Positions 1-12,449 of a DNA stretch of 64,000 nucleotides are shown here, in pieces. The stretch is from Epiperipatus broadwayi (Eukaryota; Onychophora; Udeonychophora; Euonychophora; Peripatidae): assembly GCA_028023455.1 (NCBI GenBank), contig JAQFVV010013399.1, positions 62,001 through 126,000 of the forward strand. The letters run 5' to 3'. Under the pieces are notes generated by a model. The model did no database searches and was not told the origin of the DNA. It saw nothing but the letters and a program-made list of their open reading frames with translations. The position numbers and the translations under genes are program-made. The first letter of the stretch is position 1. Each line of letters begins with the position of its first letter.

Positions 1-1692
1 AAAAAAGAACCAAATGTAAAGAGTATATTCCCTTGCTAAAAGAATAAATTTTTATAGAAAGGTTAAATCAAACTGTTTGTTGTTAAAAAATCAGTATGAT
101 TTGGGCTGTTATTGAGAAGAAACCCAAGCCAGTATTTATAGAGGGAGCTAGTAGTAAATTGATTAGAATAGTAGAAGTTCTAGTCAATATGATTACAATG
201 TAAAACAGATTGAAAAATAAATCAATTGCTTATGACTTCGACAATTTATATAAATTTTTATCACTGGAGATGAAAATTTTGATCTCTGCCTTTTGATCTT
301 TGATTCCTTCAATCTACCATTGCAAACAGTGCTCTATCTTTTACAAAATAATATGACATTTGGGCAGAAGTATCAGACCTCATCTGTCATCAATGGATTT
401 AAATCTATCTCTGCACTGAGCCACCATAAGCAGATTTATTATTATGACATCATAAGTACAAAGGAATTTTCATTCCGATTTTAGGGCAGATTTAATATTC
501 CAGGCGTATGCATTGAGTGAAAAAAAGCAATTCCATTTTTTAGGATTTCCTTATTTATAACATAGTTAAGAGCATCATTATCATTATTTTAGATAGTCAT
601 CAATTTACTATAGTTTCAAACAGTTTCTATCGTCCTTAGCCTCTCTTTTTCATAGCAGATCAACAAACTCCTTAATTATATCCATCCAGCTCACTTTTGA
701 CTTTTTTCAAGGTCTTTTATAATTTCTTGGTACCCAATATAACTTCCTCCCAATTATCATACTTTCTAGCATTTTCTCAACTCATATACATTTCACTATC
801 TTATTTTTTTCTATCATGTCACTAATAGATACATGTTTGTTCTGTCAAATATGCATTTTCTTTTCACACTTCTCTTCTTACTCCTAACATAAAATCTCTC
901 TTTAATTTATTGAGTGGTATTTTTTCTTTATTAACTCTGATCCATAAATAAAAACAGGCAAGAAGGATCTTTAAAAGTCTTCCATTTTAAACACGTATGC
1001 ATATTTTTTTCTAATATTAAAATATTTCTAACAAAAGCACATTATCCACATTGAAATTTATGATTACTTTCACATAATACATTTCCATTTCCATTAATTA
1101 TCTGAACAAGATATTTGTAATTGCTAGCTTCTTTTGATTTCATGATTATCAATCAGTGCAGTGTATATTATTTAATTCTTTTAAGCATTTATTTTTAGCC
1201 CTATTTTCTAATGTTCATCTGATAATTTTTACAAAATTTCTTGAATGTTCTAAATCGTTATTTGCAAAAACAACCTCATTATTTGCAAAAATTTAGATGT
1301 ATTAAATAATCAGCATTTTCTTTTATTACTTTCGTTTTCATTTTATCTCACAAAGTACATTTTGTAAAACAGCTGTAAAATATTATGGAGAGAGGGTAGC
1401 ACTATGCCATGCATGTGCCTCAACATTAATTTCTTAATATGACAAAGACTCTAATTATGACCGCTGCATTTAGATAAATATTCTTCAAAATATGACAATA
1501 TCTTGAATTTCTGTCTTGATGTTCCAATGCTTTAATCATTACAGAAAAATTTCTTTGTCACATTCTGCTAATTGAAAGTATAATGGTAGCTCATACACAT
1601 TGGTTGTTTCTGTAACATAATTCTTCAATACATCCAGATGATCAAAACATCACATGATCAGCATTTATATGCTTACACATGTGGTTAATAAG
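1..1692. other. Non-coding AT-rich DNA of copy A, left part
   Basis: No gene is visible. The stretch is AT-rich single-copy-like sequence repeated with scattered substitutions and short indels at 18345-20054. The only open frame, 63 codons at 293-484, is extended to 88 codons with a different end in copy B (18639-18905). It is therefore not conserved as a protein. Confidence 0.7.
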
Positions 1693-1932
1693 AGTACCAA
1701 ATGCCACCAAGTACAAGCCTTCATAATCAATGGATTCAAAAAGGTTTGTGCATAAAATCCCTACCTAGTGCCTACTCATTCAACATCCCTAGATGAGGTA
1801 CTAGTTATCACAAGCTAGAAACTAGTCTTGGAATACCTGAGTAGGTAGTAGATATAGATTTTATGCTCAAACCTTCCTGCATCTATTGATCATGAAAACT
1901 TGCACTTGGTGGATATATAAATAATTTGGTAC
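1693..1932. mobile_element. Foldback/MITE-like element, copy A1
   Basis: This is a long imperfect inverted repeat with little or no coding potential. The outer arms pair GTACCAAAT (1694) with ATTTGGTAC (1924-1932). The inner arms pair TCAATGGAT and TTTGTGCATAAAATC with GATTTTATGCTCAAA and ATCTATTGA. The core TAGTGCCTACTCATTCAACATCCCTAG motif is shared with the copies at 2285, 20055, 20650 and 45976. About half of the element is arm and the centre is a short spacer carrying TCACAAGC and GAAACTAGTCT. It is probably mobilised in trans or by replication slippage, and the transposase source is not visible. The arms have many mismatches, so this is an old copy. Confidence 0.75.
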
Positions 1933-2284
1933 TTGGAGAAGATTCAATGTTGTTTGGCTACTCATTAATGTGCATTAATTATATGATTAATCACATTGTA
2001 ATAGCAATTGCAGTGAAAAAAATGTGTGGACTGATCCTTAGAAACTCACTTTGCCCAGTTTCATTAAAGCTCTAAAGAGGAATCAGAGTGTCTGTTTTTT
2101 CTCAGTTAACAAGAAACTTCCGTCTGCAGCTTATAACATAATGTTAGTAAATTGGTTCTTTTAAATATTAAGAAGGGTCTTTTTTCTTGCTTTGCTCATT
2201 TTCGAGAAGACAGAAATTTTAATTATTACAATATCAATTACTATAAAACAAACAGTACACCTACATAAGTGATTGTATTTGAAC
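1933..2284. other. Non-coding spacer between the two foldback elements
   Basis: AT-rich sequence without an open frame, duplicated at 20297-20649. It separates the two neighbouring foldback copies by the same distance in both segments, so the pair predates the segmental duplication. Confidence 0.6.
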
Positions 2285-3160
<876 letters not shown>

Positions 3161-3174
3161 GTAAAGAGTTTGTG

Positions 3175-3571
3175 TAAGCATAAAAAATGATGATCATGTG
3201 ATACTTAGTGATGGTGTTTGCTTATAATGATATATACAAAAATTAATTGGCGAGTCATTTAAATTAGATAAGCTTCTATTATTCTAGTCATAAAAACCAA
3301 GACAGAAGGCATTCCCTTTGAAGATCACATGACATTTAATAATTTGAAAAGACAGTGATTAGTTGCGTAATGTACTCTACGGTTGTACTGAGCTATACAC
3401 AGTCGAGTAAATATATTATCAATGCCAAATTATTTCCTTCGGAGTTGAGCTAGAAACTATATTTTATTTACTTATAGTGCAAGAAAACAATTCTACTTTT
3501 ATTTGGTAATTAAGAATTTTTTATATAAATTTTGCAATTAATAATTTATAAATTCATATTAAATTAGTTCA
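3175..3571. other. Conserved non-coding block repeated three times in the window
   Basis: This block starts TAAGCATAAAAAATGATGATC and runs to CATATTAAATTAGT. It recurs at 21645-22350 (with an insertion) and at 22987-23375. It has no coding potential. The GTAATGTACTCTACGGTTG and TTATTTCCTTCGGAGTTGAG segments are the best preserved parts, so they are useful markers of the duplication. Confidence 0.8.
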
Positions 3572-5474
3572 GGTTCTAGTAAGCTATTAACTGTGCAGCC
3601 TTTGGTGGCGCTGTTTCTAGTTAAAAACAGAGCGTTATAACATTACCGGGCCGCTAGATTTTTTTTATCTAATAGATCATATTTTGACATACGGCTGTAA
3701 TTTTTTTTTTTAATATTTAATATATTGTTGTTGTTTGTTTTGGACATTATTATTATTTTTTTTTAATATATTGTTGTTGTTTGTTTTGGACATAATTATT
3801 TTTTTGGTTATCATTTGATAAATTTCAAACTATAAAGGAGACTTTGACCTTTTTTTTTTGGATCTCAAAAGTACATAATTTTTGACATACGCCTTTATTT
3901 GGGGGGGGGTTCCATTCTAAATCTACTGTTTCTTTTTTACAGACATCTTTTATTTTTTTGTTTTGGATTCGATACATTTCAAAGTAATAAGGGACAGTTT
4001 TAACTTTTTTTTGGAATATCTCAAATATACACAATTTGCTTTACATACAACTTTCTTTTTTTGTTGTTGTTGTTATTTAAAATTAGAATCGACACTTTCT
4101 TTTTGAATTATGTTAAAAATGAGGGGGGTTGCTGTTGATTGATTTAGCAACAAAAAATTCAAACCTGTCCAACAAACTCCGCCTCAGATGTCCATATTTG
4201 CTTATAAACGAAAAGAATTGTTTGGTATTTTATCTCACATTTATAAATATGGGGGTTTTTTTTTTGGTTGGCTTGTTTTGATTTTTTTGTTTTTTTTAAT
4301 AATAACAAATAAAACGGGGTTTTGATTTTTTTGTTTTTTTTTTAATAATAATAAATAAAACGGGACTTCTTTTTTCTCTTAGATTTATAAATACGGGGTT
4401 TTTTTTTGTATCGGCGGGTTTTGATTTTTTTTGCTTTTTTTAATAATAACAAATAAAATGTCCAAAACAAAAACCAAAAAGTCATTCACGGTATTGTTTT
4501 TTTAACACAAAAAATATGTATGTTAACCGGTTTTGTTACATTCTGTAGGATTTATTTATTTATCTTTTTTAAGAGTCGTACAAGTTTGTTAAAGATTTTT
4601 TGTTTTCATAACAAATAAAACATCCGGTATTTTGATTCCTTTTTAACAACGAAAATTAAGCTCGGGTTCATTTTTAAAATCTACTTAACGTGCTGTTTAT
4701 TGATTTAAAACAACAACAACAAAAAACCTCTTTTTGCTTCTAAACGGAACAAATAGGTATGTCAAAAGAAGAAGCATTTTTTTTTTTAAAAAAATCAATC
4801 AATCAAGAGATGTCCAACAAACTATGCCACCCCTTTTTAACATTCTGGGTGTTAATTACATGATTTACAGATAAAAATAATCGCAAACAAAACACAAATT
4901 CTTTCCAGAAAATAAATTTATTAACCACATATGATTGAACTAAATCAACTGTAATGAATGGCAGGATGTTTTGGGTTTGCAAAAACACAACTGCCTCACT
5001 TTCTCTGTTTGGGACATCCCACAAATATAATAACATGGTAGACATTTTGTTCTTCTTTTTCAATTCTCGTCTGAGTCACAACAGAAATGGTATTTTTCCG
5101 CAAACAACTCCAATCGTCTGCCAGAGAGCTTGAGAAATTGTATTTTGTCTTTTTTGACCCCCCAAATAGCCAAAATTAGCCCAAAAATTTTTTTTTGACA
5201 AATATCAATAATACGCTGAAAATTACTAGTACGCAAAAATGTTTCAGTTGGGAAATACAGAAAATCATAAACATCAACAAATAAACACTTGAAAAAGATG
5301 ACAATGCTCACACTCTCATCTTAAATTCTAGCGACAATACAAATTCTGTCAATATGCATAGGAATTCAACCCGCAATGAAATCAATGGCAAACTATACGA
5401 TCATAGTATTGTTAGTAGACATATTATAACCACTACATACGATCTACTCATATATTAATGATCACTCGTTAATA
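3572..5474 (-). other. T-rich block present only in copy A
   Basis: Both copies in B read straight from CATATTAAATTAGT into AAAATTTAAGTCAG, whereas copy A has 1.9 kb between them, so this is an insertion in A or a deletion in B. The block is strongly asymmetric (T/G on the plus strand). It contains near-tandem units at 3700-3800 (GTTGTTGTTTGTTTTGGACA twice) and three repeats of AATAATAACAAATAAAACGG or near variants at 4300-4460. It also has a run of ten G at 3901-3910. Minus-strand frames of 86 and 83 codons meet at 5060. The first contains Glu-Ala-Val-Val-Phe-Leu-Gln-Thr-Gln-Asn-Ile-Leu-Pro, which vaguely recalls the N-terminus of metazoan ISXO2-like transposases, but I cannot support that identification. 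Confidence 0.6.
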
Positions 5475-6280
5475 GTTTAAAATTTAGGTCAGTTGTTTTT
5501 TCTTGCTTTGCATATGACAATTTTGTATACTATGCGAACGACAAGCAGGGTAACACTACTAAACAACAAAGAAGATAACCAATAAGTACTTGACCAAATA
5601 ACTCAAGTTCCTATTTATTTTTACGCTATATTGTAAATGCTGTTTTATTAGAAGTATTAATTGCTCCTATTACTATGCTAGACTTATTTACCGAAAATTG
5701 AAGGTGTAGAAGAAGATGTCAAATAAGTTTTAGTAAATAATTTCAGAAATCTATATTCCATTTAAAAGATTTTAAAAGGATTTATATACCATTACTAACT
5801 AAAAAATTAAGAGTATAAAATAATATATTCTGGAGTAAAAGAATTAATTATATTCATTAAAAACATAAACATGTAAAGTATACTGAAATGATAGTCATAA
5901 AATTGAAAAAGAGGGCAGCACTATTTAAAAAAATCACGGTTATTGCCAAGTTATTTTATAACTATATAATCGAAATATAGTCCTGCCAGAGAAATAATAA
6001 TTTTAACAATAATCGGCCTGCTTAAAATGTTAAATTCAAACAATATGAATCATTAAGGTAAACGACAAAATTTATTCTCCATTGTAAAAAAATATATAGC
6101 TAAGCCATGTATTTATAATTAAAAAATTGAATAATATATATATATATAGTATTAAATAAATGTATACTTTATTATGAAAAATAAATATTTATTTGAAAAT
6201 ACTAATGATCCCAAAAGATAACAATTTAGTGAGTGAGTGTTTATATATCAGATAGCCTAGAAGTAAGCTATCTATGAACC
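5475..6280. other. Non-coding duplicated DNA, copy A
   Basis: AT-rich stretch with no gene. It corresponds to 22365-22984 and to 23385-24337. The segment containing GAGGGCAGCACTATTTAAAA (5912) is present in all three copies. Confidence 0.7.
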
Positions 6281-6362
6281 GATAGGTGATGAAGAATTTA
6301 ATGCCATTCAGACGTCAGTTAATACTCACGTCTGAATGGCATTAAATTCTTCATCACCTATC
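6281..6362. repeat. Perfect 34-bp hairpin, copy A only
   Basis: The left arm 6281-6314 and right arm 6329-6362 are exact reverse complements, separated by 14 bases. Copy B (24338-24383) has only the single arm followed by GTGAGTATTAA. The right arm plus the loop end (6319-6362) is the exact reverse complement of the ancestral arm plus that GTGAGTATTAA tail, which copy A itself has lost from its left side. This is the signature expected of a nascent-strand template switch and not of a transposon insertion. Confidence 0.92.
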
Positions 6363-6949
6363 TGTAAATAACACATAAAGAGTGTCTAAGGGATAATATA
6401 TATATTTCTAACTTATAGGGAAGGGATGCAGCTTCATCAAAGGCTGCATAGGAATTTTGTTAGAAACAAACTTTTCAGTATCTCTTTTTCCTAATCAGTA
6501 TAGGATTAAATCTCTTGCATGGGCCTCTATTAATTTTCCAGTGACATTGTTAACTTACACATCAGTTTTTTATTTACTCTTATTGCCGTTTTCTTTTTTT
6601 AGTTTAAATCCTTGAGAATTAAGAAAACAATATTAAGAATAGGATTAGTAAGATGTCAGGTCCGAGTTGTGACGTTTTGCAAAAAATACAATTATGAATT
6701 GAATCATGATAGAATTAGATTAGTGATAGAAGTGTCAATTTGACAAATAGTGTCTGTTTACATCACTCTATTTAATCAATATCTCACTACCAGAGAATGT
6801 AAAGTATTCTAAAAAGTATTGTCTAAAACTGTCTTTGTATTTATATATTGGACTATTTCCATCATCAAATATTACATATTGAATGTCTTTAGAAAAATGA
6901 AACTTTATTTAAATTTTCCAACATGCACCACTTTTTGAGAAGTATTAAC
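6363..6949. other. Non-coding duplicated DNA
   Basis: AT-rich DNA matching about 24384-24960. No open frame, RNA gene or repeat of its own was seen. Confidence 0.6.
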
Positions 6950-7075
6950 TTCCTCTCTTCTCCAGTATTGCTGGCCTGACCAGTGACAATATTAGTATAG
7001 AAATTAAACCCTGATATTAAATTCTAAATACTGAATTTTACGGCAATACTCTAACCAACTGAGCCATCCTTCCAA
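6950..7075 (-). mobile_element. tRNA-derived SINE head, copy A
   Basis: On the minus strand the sequence reads GGATGGCTCAGTTGGTTAGAG, a good match to a pol III A box (TRGCNNAGTTGG). About 35-40 bases later it reads CAGGGTTTAATTTC, a decayed B box (GGTTCRANTCC). The D-loop region looks like a tRNA, but the anticodon arm does not fold convincingly, and the sequence runs on into AT-rich DNA. This makes it a SINE and not a tRNA gene. A copy in the equivalent place in segment B (25092 downward) shows that the insertion preceded the duplication. Confidence 0.65.
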
Positions 7076-7959
7076 AGGCAGCTGTCAGTAAAAATTTTAT
7101 ATACTTATCTATGAGATTCCTCTTAAATTCTCCACTTTTTCTTAAAAGCAACGTTGATTATTGGCTTCATATATTAGTATAGTTAAACTAGGTTGACATA
7201 TGGGGTTATTCATCAATGTCAAATGAACAACTTCTTTAAATTTTTTTTTTGGTACCTTTTTCTTTCGATTCAATATTTTTATGTTCATTGGTAGATATTG
7301 AAACAGACAGATCGAAGGATCGATCTTAGTTTCATAGTTTTCATTTTGAAGTACGGTAATTCTAAATCACTATTTACCTGCAGTGAGGCTTTTTCTATTC
7401 CAGGCCAATAAATTTTAAGTTAGTTATTTTATGCTTTGTTTAAAAGAATTTAATGTAAATATTACAAGTATAAATATTGCAAATCATGATAAATAATATT
7501 CGTGTGTGTGGTTTGTAGGTTTATATTCGCTCAATTTAAAAGTTTCATTGCGTGTATATTTTTTTTAAATTTTAAATCTTTCAAAATTATACAAAGTCAT
7601 TTAAAAATGCTGATCAAAAGTCACATTCCTTTGATCGGTATTTTTAGTCAAATCTTACGTGTACAAAATGTATAGAATAATTAGTTTGTACTTTGAAAGT
7701 TAAAATAATGAATTTCAATTTTGTATTCACGAATTCCTATGTAATTATTTAGTTTGTCAATTTAGAATCATGTATTGAATTTAGAAATAAATGTAAATCA
7801 AACAATGGAAATGAGAAATGTAGGACTCTTATCAAGAAAAGCGAATGCAATTGTATAGTCAAAATTAGATATTGCTGGAGGCCAGAAAATCAAAGGAGGC
7901 GGAGTCATGAACAAAAACTATGCAGAGTGATCAACCGTAGCGATCTTATATTATAATAT

Positions 7960-8278
7960 ACTAGGGGACTCTACTTTTTGACTTTGCCATGCTTAGACCG
8001 TCTCGAGCTACAGCAAAGTAGTTGTGCCAGAGAAATCATCTCAACTGTGATTAAGAAGTTGCCCGGTAAATTGCAATAATGTTGGGCTAAGTCCAAGAAG
8101 CTGATCCCTGTTCTGCCGATTTAAATCTTTCGAGCCGCTGATCCATAATGTTTCCTGTGCTTCCAGTTTTCTCAATTCCAACCTTTAAATTAATCATGCC
8201 GTTCTAAGGAATCCAAAATGTGCGCCTAAGTTCTGCATAAACATTACCGCAAGGAGAAAAGCCGGACGAAGAAGAATG
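7960..8278 (+). other. Candidate 5' exon (non-coding or leader)
   Basis: This is an island of balanced base composition inside AT-rich DNA, starting about 15 bases after a TATA-like stretch and ending at the consensus-like donor ATG|GTAACT. Upstream ATGs are followed quickly by stops (for example ATG TTG GGC TAA). If translated, the open frame would start in a downstream exon or at the ATG on the junction. Matching to a transcript is needed before treating it as an exon. The call is inference from composition and splice-like sequence only. Confidence 0.3.
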
Positions 8279-9033
8279 GTAACTCTTGTTACATGAACTT
8301 TTTAACTTTCCTCTAAGCTTAATAATTTTATTATTTAATCTGTTATGAATTAATCTAAGTAATTACATGTAAATTTCTTGCTTTCCTTCGTTAAAATGTT
8401 ACACTAAAGCCTGTCAGTAAATTTCTTCTCTAATATTTCTGTGCTCTAGTCTTTAGATGATAATTTACTAATATTTTGTGCCTAATAGTAATTCATTAGT
8501 GAATATACTTATATTTTTATTATTACTTACATTTACAAACAAAGCGATGCCAATAATAATATTTTTCAACTCTAGTTAAAGCCATTAAAGTTTATTTCAT
8601 AGTATTATTAGTATATTCATTTTAAAAGTAATTTTCTTTTATCGAACTAAAAAAATTGGTTCGTTTATGTTGAGTTGAGAAATATTCAAGTACCTGTATT
8701 GTTCCTTTTATTTTGTCAAAATGATATTTTAATCTCTGCTCCAAATAACAAATATTTAAAATAAAGTCTAAATTTTTATTATGTTATTTTTTATATATGA
8801 ACGGAGTAATAATATAAAGTGAATATTTTTGTTACTATTATTACCTTCCAAACAACCTGGGGAGTTATGGGTTTCAGAGTGAAATTAATTAATCGTTACT
8901 TTTGTGATCTTTTGATTTCGCCATGTTTTATTTTGAATAGTCATATCAGATTGTTGCGTAGAAAATGTTACGGAGAGATAATCAAGGTTTTATATAGTTT
9001 CACTTTAAGTCCACTTCCAATCACTCTTCCTCG

Positions 9034-9264
9034 ATGTTACTGTGGCAGTGCCTTTTCCTTCGCCTAAATTGGCGTCTCGTTTTTACTACCAATTGGAAAG
9101 AAAGAAATTCTTCTCCAGATAATCTCTTGGATCACCGGGGTTCGAAAATGATCCCGGCTGGTTGTAGTGTCCCGGATCTACTTGGGGGCATTAAGACTTG
9201 TCAAAGTACAAGCCGCCTGGTCTTCCGTCAATGCACCACAAGTTATTATTGTAGTATATCTTAA
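9034..9264 (+). CDS. Unrecognised 76-codon open frame before a polyadenylation signal
   Basis: This frame is cysteine-containing and lies in the GC-richer part of the copy-A-specific block, ending about 45 bases before AATAAA (9307-9312). Residues such as Met-Ile-Pro-Ala-Gly-Cys-Ser-Val-Pro-Asp-Leu-Leu-Gly-Gly resemble ordinary protein sequence more than the lysine/asparagine-rich chance frames elsewhere in the window. I recognise no family, transmembrane helix or signal peptide. An overlapping frame at 8819-9067 may be a shadow or an upstream exon. It could equally be a chance frame in a 3' untranslated region. Confidence 0.2.
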   Translation: MLLWQCLFLRLNWRLVFTTNWKERNSSPDNLLDHRGSKMIPAGCSVPDLLGGIKTCQSTSRLVFRQCTTSYYCSIS

Positions 9265-9934
9265 GCTCTGCAACCATCAGTACATCATTATTATATTATA
9301 TTCTTAAATAAAGCCTCCTCCAATTATCCGTATACGTAATGGTTTGAATCTATTAAAATCAAACAACTTAATATAAAATAGGAATTAAATATTTTAAATG
9401 CTCAAATTACTCTGATTCCCATATCAACCCGTATGACCATTTAAAACATATAAATATTGGCATGCGTTTTGTTTATCAGTCTAAAACGATTATGAAGGAC
9501 TAGCAGCAAATTATTATAAATATGCGTATAAAAATTACCGTATCTGTACACAGTACTCAATGATGTCAGTAATTATTAAAAATTTATCTAATCTATTTTT
9601 GTCTCTCTTTTCTTATTACTCCCGAAATCTAGTTAATCACCTGCTGTCTGTATGGACAACTTAAATATATATTGAATTATTAACCGTACCAATATCTCGA
9701 ATATAAGATATATATGAATAACTGATTGTAGGGTAATTTAGTCTGTGTTTTCCGACGAGCTAGTAAAGGGAAAACCACGTACCGTTGTTGCGTTGTTCAT
9801 CGGTTGGTCATGCCAGGGGTTTGGGTTTGAATTTGGTTTGCATTTTGGAATTTATTCCTAGACGTGGACTGGGTTTGAATTCGGATTACTGTGCGTGATT
9901 AAGCATGGTGATTTTACCGGTACAATATGCAATC

Positions 9935-10330
9935 TCTCCTTTAGACATATCTGTTTTCTCTCTTCTAATTATCAGTTTGTGCTCTTGAAACCATTTTTCA
10001 ATGGGGCACCTGGTCTCACCAATGTACTTTTCTGACATTCACATGGTGTTAACAGATCCAGATTTATTTTTCAGCATTTCAAGATTAGACTTTGTAGACC
10101 TTAAAATTCCTTATAGGATGGTATGGCTATGGAAAGCAGTTCTGAGGTTATACTGACTGTAGATTTTTCTTAATGTGTCTGCTATTTCAAGGGTGTATGG
10201 ATACACTACAGTATAAATATTTTTTTTATTTGATGATTGTTTTTGTTGCCTATTTAAGTGGTTCTTAATACCATCTGATTGATAGCCATTTTTCATAAGA
10301 TTTTGTTCTATATAGATCTTTTCTTTTTTT
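9935..10330 (-). pseudogene. Penelope-like element, C-terminal GIY-YIG fragment, copy A
   Basis: One minus-strand frame, interrupted by two stops, runs from about 10296 down to 9940. It contains Val-Val-Tyr-Pro-Tyr-Thr-Leu-Glu-Ile-Ala-Asp-Thr-Leu-Arg-Lys-Ile, then Arg-Ser-Thr-Lys-Ser-Asn-Leu, then Lys-Tyr-Ile-Gly-Glu-Thr-Arg-Cys-Pro-Ile, and finally Gln-Glu-His-Lys-Leu-Ile-Ile-Arg-Arg. In Penelope-like retroelements the reverse transcriptase is followed by a GIY-YIG endonuclease with a YIGET-type motif and a downstream Glu-His-Lys, as here. The Cys-x-Cys-Gly usually preceding the motif has been lost by mutation. Homology with copy B stops near 10330, so the reverse transcriptase part is missing here. 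It is a dead fragment. Confidence 0.75.
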
Positions 10331-12449
10331 TAAATGACTGATTGGAACATTGCAGTAGTAAAATAGATATAGAAATGTAAGTGAAAAGACATTAGAAATT
10401 ACAAACCTATCCGAATTTTATCAGTTGCATACAAAATATTTTATACTTACAACTCATCTACGAAAAGCATTGGATTGTAACTTATCAAAACAAGCTAAAT
10501 TTAAAGATAGTTTCGGTATAGTGGATTACCTCATACTGTAGAGAGATGTCACAAAATGAACCACTGAATGTGAATTGCCATTAAGCTTTTGATTTGTACA
10601 ATTTAGAAATGACATTTATCTGTATATAGGCATTTACATGATTATTATGTTTTATATCATTAAAATGTAAGCTTTGTCCCTTTCTGAAAAATATTTATCA
10701 AAATGAAATAACAGTTACTAGATTACATGGTCATAAAGTAATATTTATTAAGGCTATAATAACCTTAAGAATATCTGCCTGAAAAACGATAGTAGGGACC
10801 TTAACCTTGAAAGTGATATCTGATAGAATAATTCCATATCATGAAAACGTTTTGCATGACTTTAACAAGTAGAATTTTGTGTATTAAATTGTTAAACTTG
10901 AGTAAAATTTATAAATGTTTATCTCCATAATTGGAATATATATACAAATACAACTGCATTAAGAGCAAAGGTTTATTAGCATTAACAATACTATAATAAT
11001 TTGAAAGATAGATTTTCACCAGATTACATTCACAAATTGTATATAAAATTAAATACTAGAATTCTTCCTGCCCATCTGCCGACTGTGGTGAATCTCAGAT
11101 TAACCTGTCTACTCAATTAGCTCAGCATAAATACATGTATAGCCAGGCAAAATTACATTCAGATGCTAAATCTTTTTTTTTTTTTACCATTTCACTAATT
11201 TCAGTCCTCATGTTTCAGCAATGTTTGCTCAAAACTCAACAATGCCAAGCAAAAGTTGAAAGAGGTGTGCCACATTATGCCATCAATAGGAAAGTATCCT
11301 ATATTCTCTTTCCAAAAAGTCCCTTGCTTTAAGTAATTAATGCACCATGCAAACAATATGGTAATTTTTTATTCTTTAAACAAGGTCTTATTCGCCAGCC
11401 TCTGTTTCAAGCATTGCTACATTTTTGGTGATTGTCAGTTGAAAGTATGCTAAGAACTATAGTATGTTAATGTTAATAAAGCTTTGCTTATAATACAGTT
11501 GTTGTTTTTGTACTTATATAAAAGATTAAAAGTAAATGGGAATTAATTAAGCCATCTAGATTTTGTAGATAATGTAGTTTTTTTAGAAATAACACATCAA
11601 ATCATCAGAAATTGTTGCAAGACTAATAGATGAAAGTAAGAAAGTAGGACCAATGATAAATTCTTAAAACATTAATTTACAATGGAGGTTTTTCTGATAA
11701 AAATGATAATCATAAATTGAAGAAATGAATAGCTAACAGTTATTCAGTCACTTTAATATACCTGTATATGAAATTGAAGAATTTTAATTCATGTGTAATC
11801 TGATTTATGAAAGTGATTCTGAGACCTTTGACCAAAGAACAATAAGATAGACTGAAGACCACTCATTAAAGTATAGACATATATGGTATATATAACAATA
11901 AAAAGATCAGAAATGAAATACATTGGTGAGAGAGCAAAGATATATAAGTAATATCTTGAAAAACTAAAAGATGGAAATGGAACTTTGAAAATATTATAAT
12001 AGGTGAACTGTTGATAGTTTCAAAATGGATCAAAAAAGATAGCCAAAGATCTTGAGAAAGATCACATTACAAATGGATATAGGAAATAATTATGTTTGCT
12101 GCTGCAATGTGAAAAAAAGAAGGTTTATGGATCATAAAGACTAAATTAAGCTTGAAGGGATCTATGAAATCCAGTGAATTGATGATAGATAAAAATGGTG
12201 AAGACGACAGAATGAAAATATACTAATAATGCAGAATGATAATTAAAAATATTTACTAAGTCTATAACTTCAAGAATATGCATGTAAAAATGTGATATTA
12301 AAGACCCTCTTTTCTTCCAAAGCATAAGCTTGTGGTTAAGCCTTGTAGAGGTCGCTAATATCGCATTTTTACACACATATTCTTGAGGTTACAGCTTTAG
12401 TAAATATTACTTACATAATTAATGTGCGTTTAAATAAGTTTATAATTAA
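10331..12449. other. Featureless AT-rich DNA
   Basis: No gene or RNA gene is supported. The open frames at 11135-11332 and 12146-12376 are short, without recognisable domains and with AT-driven composition. The region begins where duplication A stops. Confidence 0.6.

Larger units (their letters stand above)
7300..9918 (+). other. 2.6 kb block unique to copy A, transcription-unit-like
   Basis: Copy B reads directly across this site. The block is flanked by the similar decamers GGTAGATATT (7290) and GGTACAATAT (9919), which could be a decayed target-site duplication or microhomology. Its composition is uneven: 7960-8278 and 8990-9265 are richer in G and C than their surroundings. A TATATTATAATATACT stretch precedes the first rich part, which ends in GAAGAATG|GTAACT, a plausible splice donor at 8279. 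The second rich part is followed by AATAAA at 9307. A run of 76 codons (9034-9264) ends shortly before that signal. This could be a small gene, a non-coding RNA gene or a retroposed unit. No protein family is recognisable. Confidence 0.5.

Noticed and set aside
4803-5311. ISXO2-like transposase fragment on the minus strand
   Set aside because: Only a short resemblance (Phe-Leu-Gln-x-x-Asn-Ile-Leu-Pro), with no zinc-binding cysteines or DDE residues that I can place.
6950-7075. Functional tRNA gene
   Set aside because: The A box is good, but the B box is decayed and there is no acceptor stem. It is duplicated with its surroundings and is better explained as a SINE.
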